Origin: CAXBES01 sp963974915 | GTDB lineage: Bacteria; Bacteroidota; Bacteroidia; Flavobacteriales; Flavobacteriaceae | Assembly (NCBI GenBank): GCA_963974915.1 | Contig: CAXBES010000001.1 | Location: 124,001-188,000 of the forward strand | Direction of reading: 5' to 3' | DNA: 64,000 nt | Shown here: in pieces, positions 33,722-42,229 of the stretch | Layout: each line of letters opens with the position of its first letter | Position numbering within the stretch: the stretch's first letter is position 1 | The notes under the pieces: model-generated | Told to the model about the DNA's origin: nothing | Databases searched by the model: none | The model's input: the letters and a program-made list of their open reading frames with translations, nothing else | Position numbers and translations under genes: made by a program

Positions 33722-34675
33722 TTATTCTTCAATTACTTTTTCTTCAGAAGGAATTGCGAGGGAAGCGACGATACCGCCCACTAATGAAAAACCGATGATC
33801 CCCAGTGAGAGCCATTCGGGTATCTCAACATGGTGTGAAAGCAGCATTTTAATACCTACGAAACTAAGAATGACCACCAAGCTGTAATTGATAAATCTAA
33901 ATTTCTGAAGCATTCTGGAAATTAGAAAGTACATGGATCTCAAACCGAGAATTGCCAGAATATTGGAGCTGAAAACGATGAACGGATCTGCTGTGATCGC
34001 CAGGATGGCAGGAATACTGTCTAAAGCAAAGAGAATATCGGTAAGTTCTATGATCATAAGCGCAATAAAGAGGGGAGTGGCGGCACGGATTCCCATCCTT
34101 CTGATAAAGAATTTGTCGCCATCCATCTTATGGGTAATGGGAAATAATTTCCTAAGCCATTTATATACAAAGGAACTTTTAGGATCGAATTCGGTATCTG
34201 ATGAAGTAAGCATTTTAAAAGCTGTGTACAATAAGAACACTCCGAAGACATAAATGATCCAATCAAATTTATTGATCAAAGCTACTCCGAAAACGATCAT
34301 TAATCCCCTAAAAACAATAGCCCCAAGAATCCCCCAAAAAAGCACACGATGCTGATATTTATCGGGTATAGCAAAACTGGAAAAGATAACGGCAATTACA
34401 AAAACGTTATCGATACTTAGAGACAGTTCGATTAAATAGCCGGTAATATACTTCAGCATTGCCGTGTTAGGAGAGAGATTGGTGGGGTTATCGACCATTC
34501 CGTTAGAAAACAACCAATAGATCACTCCGCTAAAAGCCAGTGCTACCGAAACCCAGATGGCTGTCCAGATAGAAGCCTCTTTTGTCTTTATTACATGAGC
34601 CTTTTTGTTGAAAACTCCAAGATCTAAGGCAAGGAAGAAAATGATAATTGCAATAAAAGCACCCCAAACGATCAT
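33722..34675 (-). CDS. TerC-family membrane protein (Alx-like)
   Basis: A 317-aa integral membrane protein with about nine helices. The family signatures are ALDLGVFNKKAHVIKTKEA near the N-terminus, LSLSIDNVFVIAVIFSSFAIP in the middle and LTDILFALDSIPAILAITADPFIVFSSN near residue 220; the paired acidic residues in ELSLSIDN and ELTDILFALDS are the proposed metal site. Members such as Alx and YkoY/MeeF export manganese or help metalate exported proteins; TerC in plasmids gives tellurite resistance. No other tellurite gene is nearby, so Mn-related function is the likelier reading. Confidence 0.9.
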   Translation of the reverse strand: MIVWGAFIAIIIFFLALDLGVFNKKAHVIKTKEASIWTAIWVSVALAFSGVIYWLFSNGMVDNPTNLSPNTAMLKYITGYLIELSLSIDNVFVIAVIFSSFAIPDKYQHRVLFWGILGAIVFRGLMIVFGVALINKFDWIIYVFGVFLLYTAFKMLTSSDTEFDPKSSFVYKWLRKLFPITHKMDGDKFFIRRMGIRAATPLFIALMIIELTDILFALDSIPAILAITADPFIVFSSNILAILGLRSMYFLISRMLQKFRFINYSLVVILSFVGIKMLLSHHVEIPEWLSLGIIGFSLVGGIVASLAIPSEEKVIEE

Positions 34676-34816
34676 ACTAAAAATTTTACACGAAAGTAGT
34701 TACAATTCGATAACAGTTTAGGTAATAAAATGTTAATTACTTCGATTCCTGTTAAATGTTTTTTAAAATATTTTAAACAATAATTGTTAAAGAGTATCTT
34801 ACTGAAAAAAGATGCC

Positions 34817-35434
34817 ATGCCAGAAGTAACCACCACAAAATTTGAAATACTTCCATTATTAGAGGAACGATGGAGTCCACGTGTATTTTCGGAACAGCCT
34901 ATTTCCGAACTTGAGTTAAGAACCATTTTTGAAGCGGGTAGGTGGGCACCCAGCAGTAACAATCTTCAGCCCTGGAAAATTATCTGGGGAATTAAAGGAA
35001 GTAAGACTTACGATCGTATTTTCGATTGTCTCGACGATTTTAATAAGAAATGGGCCGGTAACGCGGGCGCATTACTCATTGGAGCTTATAAAAAGACGAA
35101 TGACGACGGTAAAGAAAACTTTCACGCTCTTCACGATCTCGGAGCTTTTAGCGCCATGATGACTGTACAAGCGCAACATTTGGGAATAGCGGTTCATCAA
35201 ATGGCCGGTGTACAACATGAGAAAGCCAAAGAAGAATTTAAATTTCCTTCAAATCATCATGTCGCTACAGCGATCGCTATGGGTTATTACGGAGGTGATA
35301 AAGAAGACTTATCCGAGGACCTAAGGAAAATTGAGAGTCCTAAATCTGAAAGAAAACTACAACGAGACTTTACCTTTAACGGCGACTTTTTAAAAACATC
35401 CAATTTGGTTTCAGAATCGCAACCCTTAGATTAA
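34817..35434 (+). CDS. Nitroreductase-family FMN oxidoreductase
   Basis: A 205-aa protein of the nitroreductase fold. LLEERWSPRVFSEQPISELELRTIFEAGRWAPSSNNLQPW is the FMN-binding N-terminal block (RWSPR..., APSSNNLQPW), and ATAIAMGYYGG is the conserved C-terminal strand. It probably reduces quinones, nitro compounds or flavins with NAD(P)H. The frame also opens at a TTG (34784), but the ATG at 34817 agrees with the family. The small acidic gene follows 15 bp later, then the Old Yellow Enzyme gene, so these may form one redox operon. Confidence 0.88.
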   Translation: MPEVTTTKFEILPLLEERWSPRVFSEQPISELELRTIFEAGRWAPSSNNLQPWKIIWGIKGSKTYDRIFDCLDDFNKKWAGNAGALLIGAYKKTNDDGKENFHALHDLGAFSAMMTVQAQHLGIAVHQMAGVQHEKAKEEFKFPSNHHVATAIAMGYYGGDKEDLSEDLRKIESPKSERKLQRDFTFNGDFLKTSNLVSESQPLD

Positions 35435-35449
35435 TTTGAAAACAACATT

Positions 35450-35692
35450 ATGACAGATACAACAAAAAAGAACGCAGATTTTCAATCGCAGTATAACCGT
35501 TCAAAAAACTTTAGCAGCAATGCAAAAGATGAAAATTTAGAACCTATAGGAAAAGGGAAACTCAAACTAAATTCCGAAGAAAATATAAGTGAGAAGGATA
35601 AGAAAAAAATAGCCGACGCTATGGATGACATGCATGAGCGCATGGAGATCACTCCCGGAGGAGAACAGACGGATACTAGTGAAGAAGAATAG
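35450..35692 (+). CDS. Small charged, probably disordered protein
   Basis: An 80-aa ORF rich in Lys, Asp, Glu, Asn and Ser (MTDTTKKNADFQSQYNRSKN ... GGEQTDTSEEE) with no cysteine, no signal peptide and no hydrophobic segment. It looks intrinsically disordered with a helical patch at about 48-70. It is packed between the nitroreductase (15 bp) and Old Yellow Enzyme (30 bp) genes, which supports it being real. Function unknown. Confidence 0.65.
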   Translation: MTDTTKKNADFQSQYNRSKNFSSNAKDENLEPIGKGKLKLNSEENISEKDKKKIADAMDDMHERMEITPGGEQTDTSEEE

Positions 35693-35722
35693 CAAATTGC
35701 ATTAATAATTATAAAAAAACCT

Positions 35723-36841
35723 ATGAAGAAAGAACAACCCGTGTTAACTCCCTATAAAATGGGAGATATGGAATTACCCAACCGAGTGGTCATGGCGCCC
35801 ATGACAAGAAGTCGCGCAACGAACAGCGACAACGCGCCTACTGAGAACTTACACGCCGAATATTACACCCAACGGGCTACTGCGGGATTGATCATTACCG
35901 AAGGGTCTCAGGTATCAACCCGAGCCGTAGGTTATATTCACACTCCCGGAATACATTCGCAGGAACAAGTTGAAGGTTGGAAAAAAGTAACCCAATCGGT
36001 CCACGAGGCGGGTGGCAGAATTTTTATTCAGCTTTGGCACGTTGGACGCATCTCACATCCCATTTTTCATGATGGTGAGTTGCCTTTGGCGCCATCGGCT
36101 ATCAATCCGGAGAAGGAGGTCTTTACACCCGAAGGACCTAAAAAAACGGTTACACCCAAGGAAATGACACAGGAAGATATTGACACAACGATTGAGGAAT
36201 TTCGACAGGCTGCGAAGAATGCGGTTGAAGCCGGATTCGACGGTGTTGAAATCCACTCATCTAACGGGTATTTGTTTCATCAGTTTTTTAATAATTATAG
36301 TAATAAACGCACAGATAAATACGGAGGAAGTATAGAAAATAAGGCGCGGTTTTTCTTTGAAGTATTAGATGCTATCAAAGAAGTTATACCGCAAAACAGG
36401 ATAGGAGCGAGGTTTAATCCTTCACTCCATGAGGTCTTCGGAATGAAACTGGATAAGGAAACCATTCCTACTTTCGATTATATCATAGAGAAATTAAGTA
36501 ACGAATACGATCTTGCTTACGTACATCTTTCTGAACCTTTTACAGATGTTTCAGATGTTCCGTATGCTGAAACAGAAATCGCTAAAAGATATCGCCCTAA
36601 ATACAAAGGCACACTTATGATCAATACCGGTTTCACCCAAGAAAAGGCTAATAAAATAATTGATGAAGGGAACGCCGATCTTGTTGCCTTCGGAAAACTT
36701 TTTGTTTCAAATCCCGATCTCGTTGGAAGGTTTAGAGAAAACATAGAAACTTCAGATTGGGATAAAGATACCTTCTACACACAAGGGAAGGAAGGTTATA
36801 TTGATTATGAAGCTAAAACAAGAGATTTAATACCAAAATAG
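35723..36841 (+). CDS. Old Yellow Enzyme-type alkene reductase (NemA-like)
   Basis: A 372-aa FMN enzyme with a TIM barrel. It starts VLTPYKMGDMELPNRVVMAPMTRSR, has FIQLWHVGRISHP, and the substrate-anchoring histidine and asparagine in DGVEIHSSNGYLFHQFF (HxxN, as in OYE1 and NemA), followed by RTDKYGGSIENKARF. It reduces activated C=C bonds, maleimides or nitro compounds with NAD(P)H. Length is normal. It lies between the small acidic gene and the aldehyde dehydrogenase gene (7 bp), probably in one operon for handling electrophiles. Confidence 0.92.
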   Translation: MKKEQPVLTPYKMGDMELPNRVVMAPMTRSRATNSDNAPTENLHAEYYTQRATAGLIITEGSQVSTRAVGYIHTPGIHSQEQVEGWKKVTQSVHEAGGRIFIQLWHVGRISHPIFHDGELPLAPSAINPEKEVFTPEGPKKTVTPKEMTQEDIDTTIEEFRQAAKNAVEAGFDGVEIHSSNGYLFHQFFNNYSNKRTDKYGGSIENKARFFFEVLDAIKEVIPQNRIGARFNPSLHEVFGMKLDKETIPTFDYIIEKLSNEYDLAYVHLSEPFTDVSDVPYAETEIAKRYRPKYKGTLMINTGFTQEKANKIIDEGNADLVAFGKLFVSNPDLVGRFRENIETSDWDKDTFYTQGKEGYIDYEAKTRDLIPK

Positions 36842-36848
36842 AACGAAG

Positions 36849-38243
36849 ATGAGCAGAGAAATAAAAGGAGGCTTTAGAACCATTAATCCGGCGACTGAGG
36901 AGGTTATTAAGGAATATACCTATATGACCGATGACGAAATGATCACCGCCGTAAAGCAATGCGACGAAGCTTTTCAAAAATGGAAAACCAAGACCCCGGA
37001 AGAACGGGGCGAAGTAATAAAAGCAATTGGCAAGGAATTGATGGATCGCCGACCCGAATTTGCAGCCTTGATGACCGAGGAAATGGGAAAAGTTATTAAG
37101 CAAAGTTTTCAGGAAATAAAGCTTTGTGCGGGGATTTGTGAATATACTGCTACTACCGGAGTAGAAGAACTACAAGATGTTGAACGTGAACTTCCCGAAG
37201 GCGGGAAAGGAATTATTACATATTCACCTTTAGGTGTGATCTACGGAATACAACCCTGGAATTTCCCTTGCTATCAAGCGGTGAGATATGCAATTGCGAA
37301 TTTAATGGCGGGAAATGGCGTTCTTTTAAAACACGCTCAAAATGTAACGGGTTCTGCTTTACTTTTAAAAGAAATTTTTGAAGATGCCGGACTTCCGAAG
37401 CATTTATTTACGGTTTTAATTATTGACCATCAGCAAAGTGATACTGTGATAGAACACGAGTTGATTCGCGGAGTGACATTAACCGGAAGCGCTGAAGCCG
37501 GAAAAATAATTGCCAAGAGGGCGGGAGCTGCCTTAAAGAAAACGGTTCTGGAACTTGGAAGTAATGACGCCTATCTTGTTTTAGAAGATGCCGATGTGAG
37601 TTTGGCAGCTGAGACCTGTGTTCAAGGAAGAATTTACAACAATGGTGAAACCTGTGTCGCTGCCAAGCGTTTTGTGGTAGTTGAAAGTATTTACGACAAA
37701 TTTAAAGAAGCTTTTGTTGCACAAATGAAAGCGGTAAAGACCGGGGATCCTACAAATAGGGAAACAGCTTTAGGTCCTATGGCAAGGCAAGACCTTAGAG
37801 AAAAATTACATAGACAAGTAGTAGAAAGTGTAGAACAAGGTGCCGAAATTCTGGTTGGTGGAGAAATTCCGGAGGGTAAAGGTTATTTTTATCCCTCAAC
37901 AGTATTAGGAAATGTAACACCGGGGCAAGTCGCCTATACTGAAGAATTATTTGGTCCTGTAGCATCCCTGATCAAAGCTAAGGACGATGAAGACGCTATG
38001 AGGATAGCAAATGATAGCCGATTTGGACTGGGTGGCGGAATTTTCAGTAAAAATGAAGAAAAGGCTTTCGAATTGGCAAAAAAACACTTCGATACCGGGA
38101 TGGTTTTTATCAATTCCTTTGGTTTAGCACAACCCAATATGCCATTTGGGGGTGTAAAGAACAGTGGCCATGGAAGAGAGCACGGCGGATTTGGAATTAA
38201 GGAATTTGTAAATGCGAAAGCGATCATGGCAGTGAACAGCTAA
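36849..38243 (+). CDS. NAD(P)-dependent aldehyde dehydrogenase (succinate-semialdehyde type)
   Basis: A 464-aa ALDH. It has the start IKGGFRTINPATEEVIKEY, GIQPWNFPCYQAVR (cofactor and oxyanion region), the glutamate in VLELGSNDAYLV, the catalytic cysteine in NNGETCVAAKRFVV and the C-terminal MPFGGVKNSGHGREHG. These features match the succinate-semialdehyde dehydrogenase subgroup of ALDHs, which oxidise an aldehyde to the acid. Its start follows the Old Yellow Enzyme stop by 7 bp, so the two are very likely co-transcribed and may detoxify enals in series (C=C reduction, then aldehyde oxidation). Confidence 0.9.
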   Translation: MSREIKGGFRTINPATEEVIKEYTYMTDDEMITAVKQCDEAFQKWKTKTPEERGEVIKAIGKELMDRRPEFAALMTEEMGKVIKQSFQEIKLCAGICEYTATTGVEELQDVERELPEGGKGIITYSPLGVIYGIQPWNFPCYQAVRYAIANLMAGNGVLLKHAQNVTGSALLLKEIFEDAGLPKHLFTVLIIDHQQSDTVIEHELIRGVTLTGSAEAGKIIAKRAGAALKKTVLELGSNDAYLVLEDADVSLAAETCVQGRIYNNGETCVAAKRFVVVESIYDKFKEAFVAQMKAVKTGDPTNRETALGPMARQDLREKLHRQVVESVEQGAEILVGGEIPEGKGYFYPSTVLGNVTPGQVAYTEELFGPVASLIKAKDDEDAMRIANDSRFGLGGGIFSKNEEKAFELAKKHFDTGMVFINSFGLAQPNMPFGGVKNSGHGREHGGFGIKEFVNAKAIMAVNS

Positions 38244-38331
38244 GTTCAGTTTATACGCACAGATCTTTCCGAAGAGAAAAAAGAGTAGGGTTAGGTATAA
38301 TTTTTGCGTATTTTAATAAAAAAGAAAAGTT

Positions 38332-38883
38332 ATGAAAATAATACTAAGTTTTGGAATCGTATTACTGCTTTTTACAGCTTGTAAAAGTAGTGAAAACACC
38401 GCTACATCTGCCGCTGAAGCCCTACAAACAAAGCAACTTGTAGAGAATGGTGATTTTGAGATCAATGTAGAATGGGCAAATCCTATGGCCACTAATGAGC
38501 TGAATCAGTTATCGAATAGTGGTTTATTAGGTGTTGGAAATTCGGCAGGTAGAATTAATTTAATTGGAACAGCGAATTATATGCGCTTAAAGAACGATAG
38601 TTTAAGTGTGTATTTACCGTATTTCGGTACTCGTCAGACGGGAGTTAGATTTGGAAACAACAGTGGAGCGATAGAATTTGATGGAATTCCCGATGAATAT
38701 GAGTTGCAGTATGATGAAGGAAAACAACGAACCGAGCTTCGGTTTAAGATGAAAGAAGACACCGAAAGTTACAATGTATTTATAACTGTGTATGCCAACA
38801 GGAATGTGTATGTGAGTGTAAACAGTTCACAGCGAAATTCAATTTCATACGAAGGCGTAATAAGCAGATTAGAAGAAGATTAA
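38332..38883 (+). CDS. DUF4251 lipoprotein
   Basis: A 183-aa lipoprotein. The signal peptide ends LLFTAC (lipidated Cys17). The mature domain (DFEINVEWANPMATNELNQL, NYMRLKNDSLSVYLPYFGT, GAIEFDGIPDEYEL) matches the Bacteroidota-specific DUF4251 pattern: an all-beta domain of unknown function, probably in the outer membrane facing the periplasm. It is monocistronic and convergent with the YceI gene 11 bp away. The motif arrangement is clear, but no function can be assigned. Confidence 0.85.
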   Translation: MKIILSFGIVLLLFTACKSSENTATSAAEALQTKQLVENGDFEINVEWANPMATNELNQLSNSGLLGVGNSAGRINLIGTANYMRLKNDSLSVYLPYFGTRQTGVRFGNNSGAIEFDGIPDEYELQYDEGKQRTELRFKMKEDTESYNVFITVYANRNVYVSVNSSQRNSISYEGVISRLEED

Positions 38884-38894
38884 CGTATTTTACT

Positions 38895-39413
38895 TCAATT
38901 AGTTATATAAGGCATGGTGATCATCACCTGAACCATATTTCGATCATTTTCTTTATGAATATTGATATCAAATTGAGAGGCATTTATCATAGCCGTAGCA
39001 TAGAGGCTTGACGGTTGTTTATGAAATGTAAAGGTGACCGGTTTACTAATACCTTTAATGGTAAGAGTGCCATTTACCAGAAATTCTTTTCCCGAGCCTC
39101 CCTGTACTGAGATGCTTTTAAAAGATAGCTTCGGAAAGTCCTTAGCGTTGAAGTATTTTTTGGATCGTAGGCTCCAGTTACGAAGCCAATTGTTGGTGTC
39201 TATGGTTTCGGTAGCAACGGTACCGCTAAAAGTAGCTTCTGAAAGATTGTTAAGATCTATGTTACCGGTAAACTCAAATTCTGAAAACGTACCATCTACG
39301 TCATCATCAACAAATACAAAAGCGATCTTGCTTTTAGATTCGTCAATTTGAATAGTCTGAGCTGCCGACTGTAGATTGACGAGAACAGCTATAAGAATGA
39401 AGAGAGGTTTCAT
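38895..39413 (-). CDS. YceI-family periplasmic lipid-binding protein
   Basis: A 172-aa secreted protein. Its signal peptide is MKPLFILIAVLVNLQSAAQ. The mature beta-barrel shows the YceI pattern: IDESKSKIAFVF, then TFSGTVATETIDTNNWLRNWSL with the alternating strands, then FLVNGTLTIKGISKPVTFTF, the family's most conserved stretch. YceI proteins are lipocalin-like and bind isoprenoid-type lipids in the periplasm. The open frame starts at 39470, but the ATG at 39413 gives the signal peptide directly. It is the last chromosomal gene before the repeat-bounded island. Confidence 0.88.
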   Translation of the reverse strand: MKPLFILIAVLVNLQSAAQTIQIDESKSKIAFVFVDDDVDGTFSEFEFTGNIDLNNLSEATFSGTVATETIDTNNWLRNWSLRSKKYFNAKDFPKLSFKSISVQGGSGKEFLVNGTLTIKGISKPVTFTFHKQPSSLYATAMINASQFDINIHKENDRNMVQVMITMPYITN

Positions 39414-39501
39414 AATATATAAATTTACGAAATTGAATTGAAGGGGACAATAATGCACGAACGTAAGCACGTCCTAAAATATTCTATTTGACATAATATA
39501 A

Positions 39502-39673
39502 ATTATAGTACATTTATAGCAAATGTTCGAATACGCCGTATTAAATGGATTTTCGTGCAGCTACGCTACTTTACATAATTCAGTTATATGGCTTTAGTTA
39601 TATAACGTTCAGAATTATGTAAAAGAAAATCCAGCATATTTGTACAAGACACATGCCCACTGTAGCTATAATT
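39502..39673. repeat. Long palindromic direct repeat, left copy (island boundary)
   Basis: About 172 bp, roughly 93% identical by eye to 44052-44222, in the same orientation. It folds on itself as nested arms: AATTATAG (39501-39508) with CTATAATT (39666-39673); GGATTTTC (39547-39554) with GAAAATCC (39625-39632); TTTACATAATTC (39570-39581) with GAATTATGTAAA (39612-39623), 12 perfect pairs; GTTATAT (39583-39589) with ATATAAC (39600-39606). No reading frame runs through it. Its form recalls integron attC or REP/MITE-type structured elements, but it matches none that I know. Confidence 0.9.
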
Positions 39674-39736
39674 TTATCCTATCTAAAATACCCTAGAAAC
39701 ATTTGACTGCTAAAGAAAATATAGAACGCTTGCCAA

Positions 39737-39756
39737 CCTGCCTGCCGGCAGGCAGG
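39737..39756. repeat. 20-bp perfect GC-rich palindrome
   Basis: CCTGCCTGCCGGCAGGCAGG reads the same on both strands and stands out in AT-rich surroundings. I recall palindromes of this kind interspersed in many flavobacterial genomes. On either strand it could form a strong hairpin, possibly acting as a transcriptional barrier at the end of the island genes. Confidence 0.8.
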
Positions 39757-39979
39757 CGCCAAAAAAAGCAAAAGCTTTTAGCTTCGTATTTATAATTCGT
39801 CGGTAATTGAAAATCTCGTTGTAAAAATTTTGCAGAAGCTTCTCGTTAGGATTACGCAACAGTACAAAATTTTCCCTTGCTCAATTCCTTTCTTAAAATT
39901 TCTGTACACTTGCTTTATTCTTGCTTCCATTAGAATATTTCTTTATTATCAACTTCTATATTATGTAAAATAGAATTGA
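39757..39979. other. Intergenic stretch between the palindrome and the first island gene
   Basis: AT-rich sequence downstream of the minus-strand island genes. A 46-codon minus-strand frame (39930 to about 39790, MEARIKQVYRNFKKGIEQGK and onward) and an overlapping frame running into the palindrome are open, but neither has coding character. I recall similar text as part of an interspersed flavobacterial repeat. A TTTACATAAT-like sequence near 39959-39970 echoes the inner arm of the flanking repeats. I call no gene here. Confidence 0.4.
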
Positions 39980-40234
39980 CTAATCATTTCTTTCAAAGAA
40001 GGTGTCAATTACTTCTAATTGAGATAAGAATGTATCCTTTTTTGCGATATCCTTACTAACTAACTTTAATTGCTCTTTTAAAAATTTTGATATTTCGTTT
40101 GAACGAGGTTGACTCTTTTTTATCAAATCTTTCATTGTTATATATTTTGCAAACAACAATTTGAATTCAACATTTGAAATTCCTCTTTCAGTGTTATCAT
40201 ACAATGAAATAATTTCTGCATCAGTGCTTTTCAT
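39980..40234 (-). CDS. Island gene A: 84-aa protein of unknown function
   Basis: A small helical, lysine-rich protein starting MKSTDAEIISLYDNTERGIS and ending DTFFERND. No signal peptide, membrane helix or known motif is visible. Its first 15 bases around the start (AAAAATGAAAAGCAC) are identical to those of island gene B, hinting at a duplicated translation start. It is the most distal gene of the island, separated from gene B by 247 bp without a clear gene. It could be an accessory or antitoxin-like partner, but nothing in the sequence proves this. Confidence 0.5.
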   Translation of the reverse strand: MKSTDAEIISLYDNTERGISNVEFKLLFAKYITMKDLIKKSQPRSNEISKFLKEQLKLVSKDIAKKDTFLSQLEVIDTFFERND

Positions 40235-40481
40235 TTTTAATCTTTTTAGTTTAAAGTTTTATTTATAATCATTTTTTCTTGATAAAAAAAGAAACAAAAA
40301 AATCAAGACTGCATAAAACTTTGGAAACAATAAACGGTTCGTTACGCTATATTTTAGGAAACATTGTAACTAATCAAGATTACTAAAGAAAACGTCTTTA
40401 AAGTGCAGGAAAACCAATAATAACAGTAACTAAACCCCTAAAATATGGTCGCTCCACTCTCCTATTGTTTTAATCAAAGTT

Positions 40482-40688
40482 TTATGAGGTCGAAGTTTTG
40501 ATGTAGAACAAATTTTCATCTATTTCTTTTACAGATGGATGCTTAATCACCTCATCAATTTGAGAAGCCTTTCCACCAGCTCTTAAAATCACTTCTTTGA
40601 TAAAATCACTATCAATAGTTTCTATATACTCTGCTATCATTTCAGCCTTTATTATTCCAATATAAGTATCAATTTTTGTGCTTTTCAT
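40482..40688 (-). CDS. Island gene B: 68-aa protein of unknown function
   Basis: A small protein starting MKSTKIDTYIGIIKAEMIAE. Predicted mostly helical, with an acidic middle (YIETIDSDFIKEVIL) and a short beta-like end. No known motif was recognised. It overlaps the 3' end of island gene C by 20 bp in another frame, so the two are translated from one message. It shares its first four residues and start context with gene A. Function unknown. Confidence 0.55.
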   Translation of the reverse strand: MKSTKIDTYIGIIKAEMIAEYIETIDSDFIKEVILRAGGKASQIDEVIKHPSVKEIDENLFYIKTSTS

Positions 40689-42195
40689 TTTTCATTTTTA
40701 ATTGCCTCAATTCTGTATCCAAATTCCTATAGAATTCTACCCGTTCCGATAATGATTTAATTAAAAAATGCTTTTTGACATTACCATCAATTGCTATAAG
40801 ATTGGATGCTATTTCTTCTATTTGATTCTCTGTAAGGCTGCTTAACTGTATTGGTTTATATAAATCAATTGTGTATTTATTGAATAATAAAGCCTTCAAA
40901 TTATCAAAATTTGCTTTTAAGTAATCTGTCGTTTTTCCAGGTTTTAGAAACTGCAAAAAATCAACGTTTCTGACAACATCATTTATAAATAAGCTATTTA
41001 TATATGAACCTTCATTATCTAAAGTTGTAGTTAATAAGGATTGATTTATTGTTGGTGCAAGAGAACTTAATGATCTTTCACTTTCTAATATAGAGAGTTC
41101 GTTAACTTGTACTATGTGAGATACCATTAAATATTTCAATCCACCGGAAAATTCAACCATATATTCATTATCTCTTAAACTATCTAATAAAGCTTCAGCT
41201 TCTGGTATAACGACTTCATCTAAATATTTTTTTGGTTCTTTATGGTAAGCAGTTGGCAAAATAGAAATTGGGATAAAATATATTGGGTCTCTTTTTGAAA
41301 AAAGATGCTTAAAACCTTTCTCTTCTAGTACAGAACCTATTGGTACTCTAACCCAATTATCGATTAAACTTTGCTTTTCTGATTTTGCAATTTGCAATTT
41401 GTTTTTACTATACGAAGAATTCTTACCTGAATACTGTTTTATCGCATCATTTAATTTTTTCAATTTTGTAAGTTGTAATTCTCTAACAGATGAAAATCCT
41501 TCAGAATACTTATAGATAATCAGCAAACGTTCAGTCGCAGCCATATTCAATATAGCAGTTTGAGAAATCTGTCCACTTTTTAAAACATTATCCAATACTA
41601 GTTTCAGGCTGGAATCTTCATTTTTTTGAGCATATTCCCATAAATCCGCAAACTTAAATTCTTCAATCCATATTGCTATTGGTTTTTTAATGTCTTGAAC
41701 TTCTTTTTGGAGAACTTTGTAATTCTTTCTCCTCCAATTTGAAACTGATAAGTAATGGAATATTGTTTTTCTTTTTTTAAATATAATTGCATTAAATCGT
41801 TCAGCTGGAAAAGAATACTTTCTATAATTCTTAACTCTTATTAATAAATATGAGTTAAGGATAAATTTGTCAAATCGATTTTCATTAGGAATATTAAATC
41901 TTTGGCTTAAATAATATTCTATTTGACCATCTATATATTGATAAGATTCATTTGTGTAATCTAATCTGGCAATAATGGCTGATATATATATAGACTTATC
42001 CTGAGGAGCAAACAACTTCTTTTCTAAACCAAATTCCTGCAAGTATCGAGTAAAATCATCAAAAGCTTCAGATACAATAGGATTTATTTGTTCTTTTGGT
42101 ACTTTAAGATAATTTTTGCTCCCAATATGTAAAGCAAGCTGAATAACAGCCCATAATGGTTCAATAATCCCCCAAATTGTTGCTAGTGAAGCCAT
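40669..42195 (-). CDS. Island gene C: 508-aa protein of unknown function
   Basis: A large, mostly helical, lysine- and isoleucine-rich protein. Residues about 4-24 (LATIWGIIEPLWAVIQLALHI) form a hydrophobic or amphipathic helix that could touch the membrane; the remainder looks soluble. There are no nucleotide-binding loops, HExxH, nuclease or TIR motifs that I can see. It lies 34 bp downstream of gene D and overlaps gene B, so D, C and B form one operon. Its lack of any known domain, and its position inside a repeat-bounded island, make it a candidate part of a new defence or competition module. Confidence 0.7.
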   Translation of the reverse strand: MASLATIWGIIEPLWAVIQLALHIGSKNYLKVPKEQINPIVSEAFDDFTRYLQEFGLEKKLFAPQDKSIYISAIIARLDYTNESYQYIDGQIEYYLSQRFNIPNENRFDKFILNSYLLIRVKNYRKYSFPAERFNAIIFKKRKTIFHYLSVSNWRRKNYKVLQKEVQDIKKPIAIWIEEFKFADLWEYAQKNEDSSLKLVLDNVLKSGQISQTAILNMAATERLLIIYKYSEGFSSVRELQLTKLKKLNDAIKQYSGKNSSYSKNKLQIAKSEKQSLIDNWVRVPIGSVLEEKGFKHLFSKRDPIYFIPISILPTAYHKEPKKYLDEVVIPEAEALLDSLRDNEYMVEFSGGLKYLMVSHIVQVNELSILESERSLSSLAPTINQSLLTTTLDNEGSYINSLFINDVVRNVDFLQFLKPGKTTDYLKANFDNLKALLFNKYTIDLYKPIQLSSLTENQIEEIASNLIAIDGNVKKHFLIKSLSERVEFYRNLDTELRQLKMKNEKHKN

Positions 42196-42229
42196 GTTTA
42201 TTTTTTATTTGTTAACTTAAACTTTAAAA

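Noticed and set aside
34672..34962. 96-codon minus-strand ORF across the TerC-nitroreductase spacer
   Set aside because: It overlaps the start of the conserved nitroreductase FMN motif on the other strand and has no recognisable features.
39780..39930. 46-codon and longer minus-strand frames running towards the GC palindrome
   Set aside because: The frames overlap each other and run into the palindrome; they resemble repeat sequence that is often mis-annotated, with no coding character.
40235..40481. Possible extra gene between island genes A and B
   Set aside because: Only AT-rich sequence with stops in all frames was seen; it may hold a promoter for gene A, but nothing definite.
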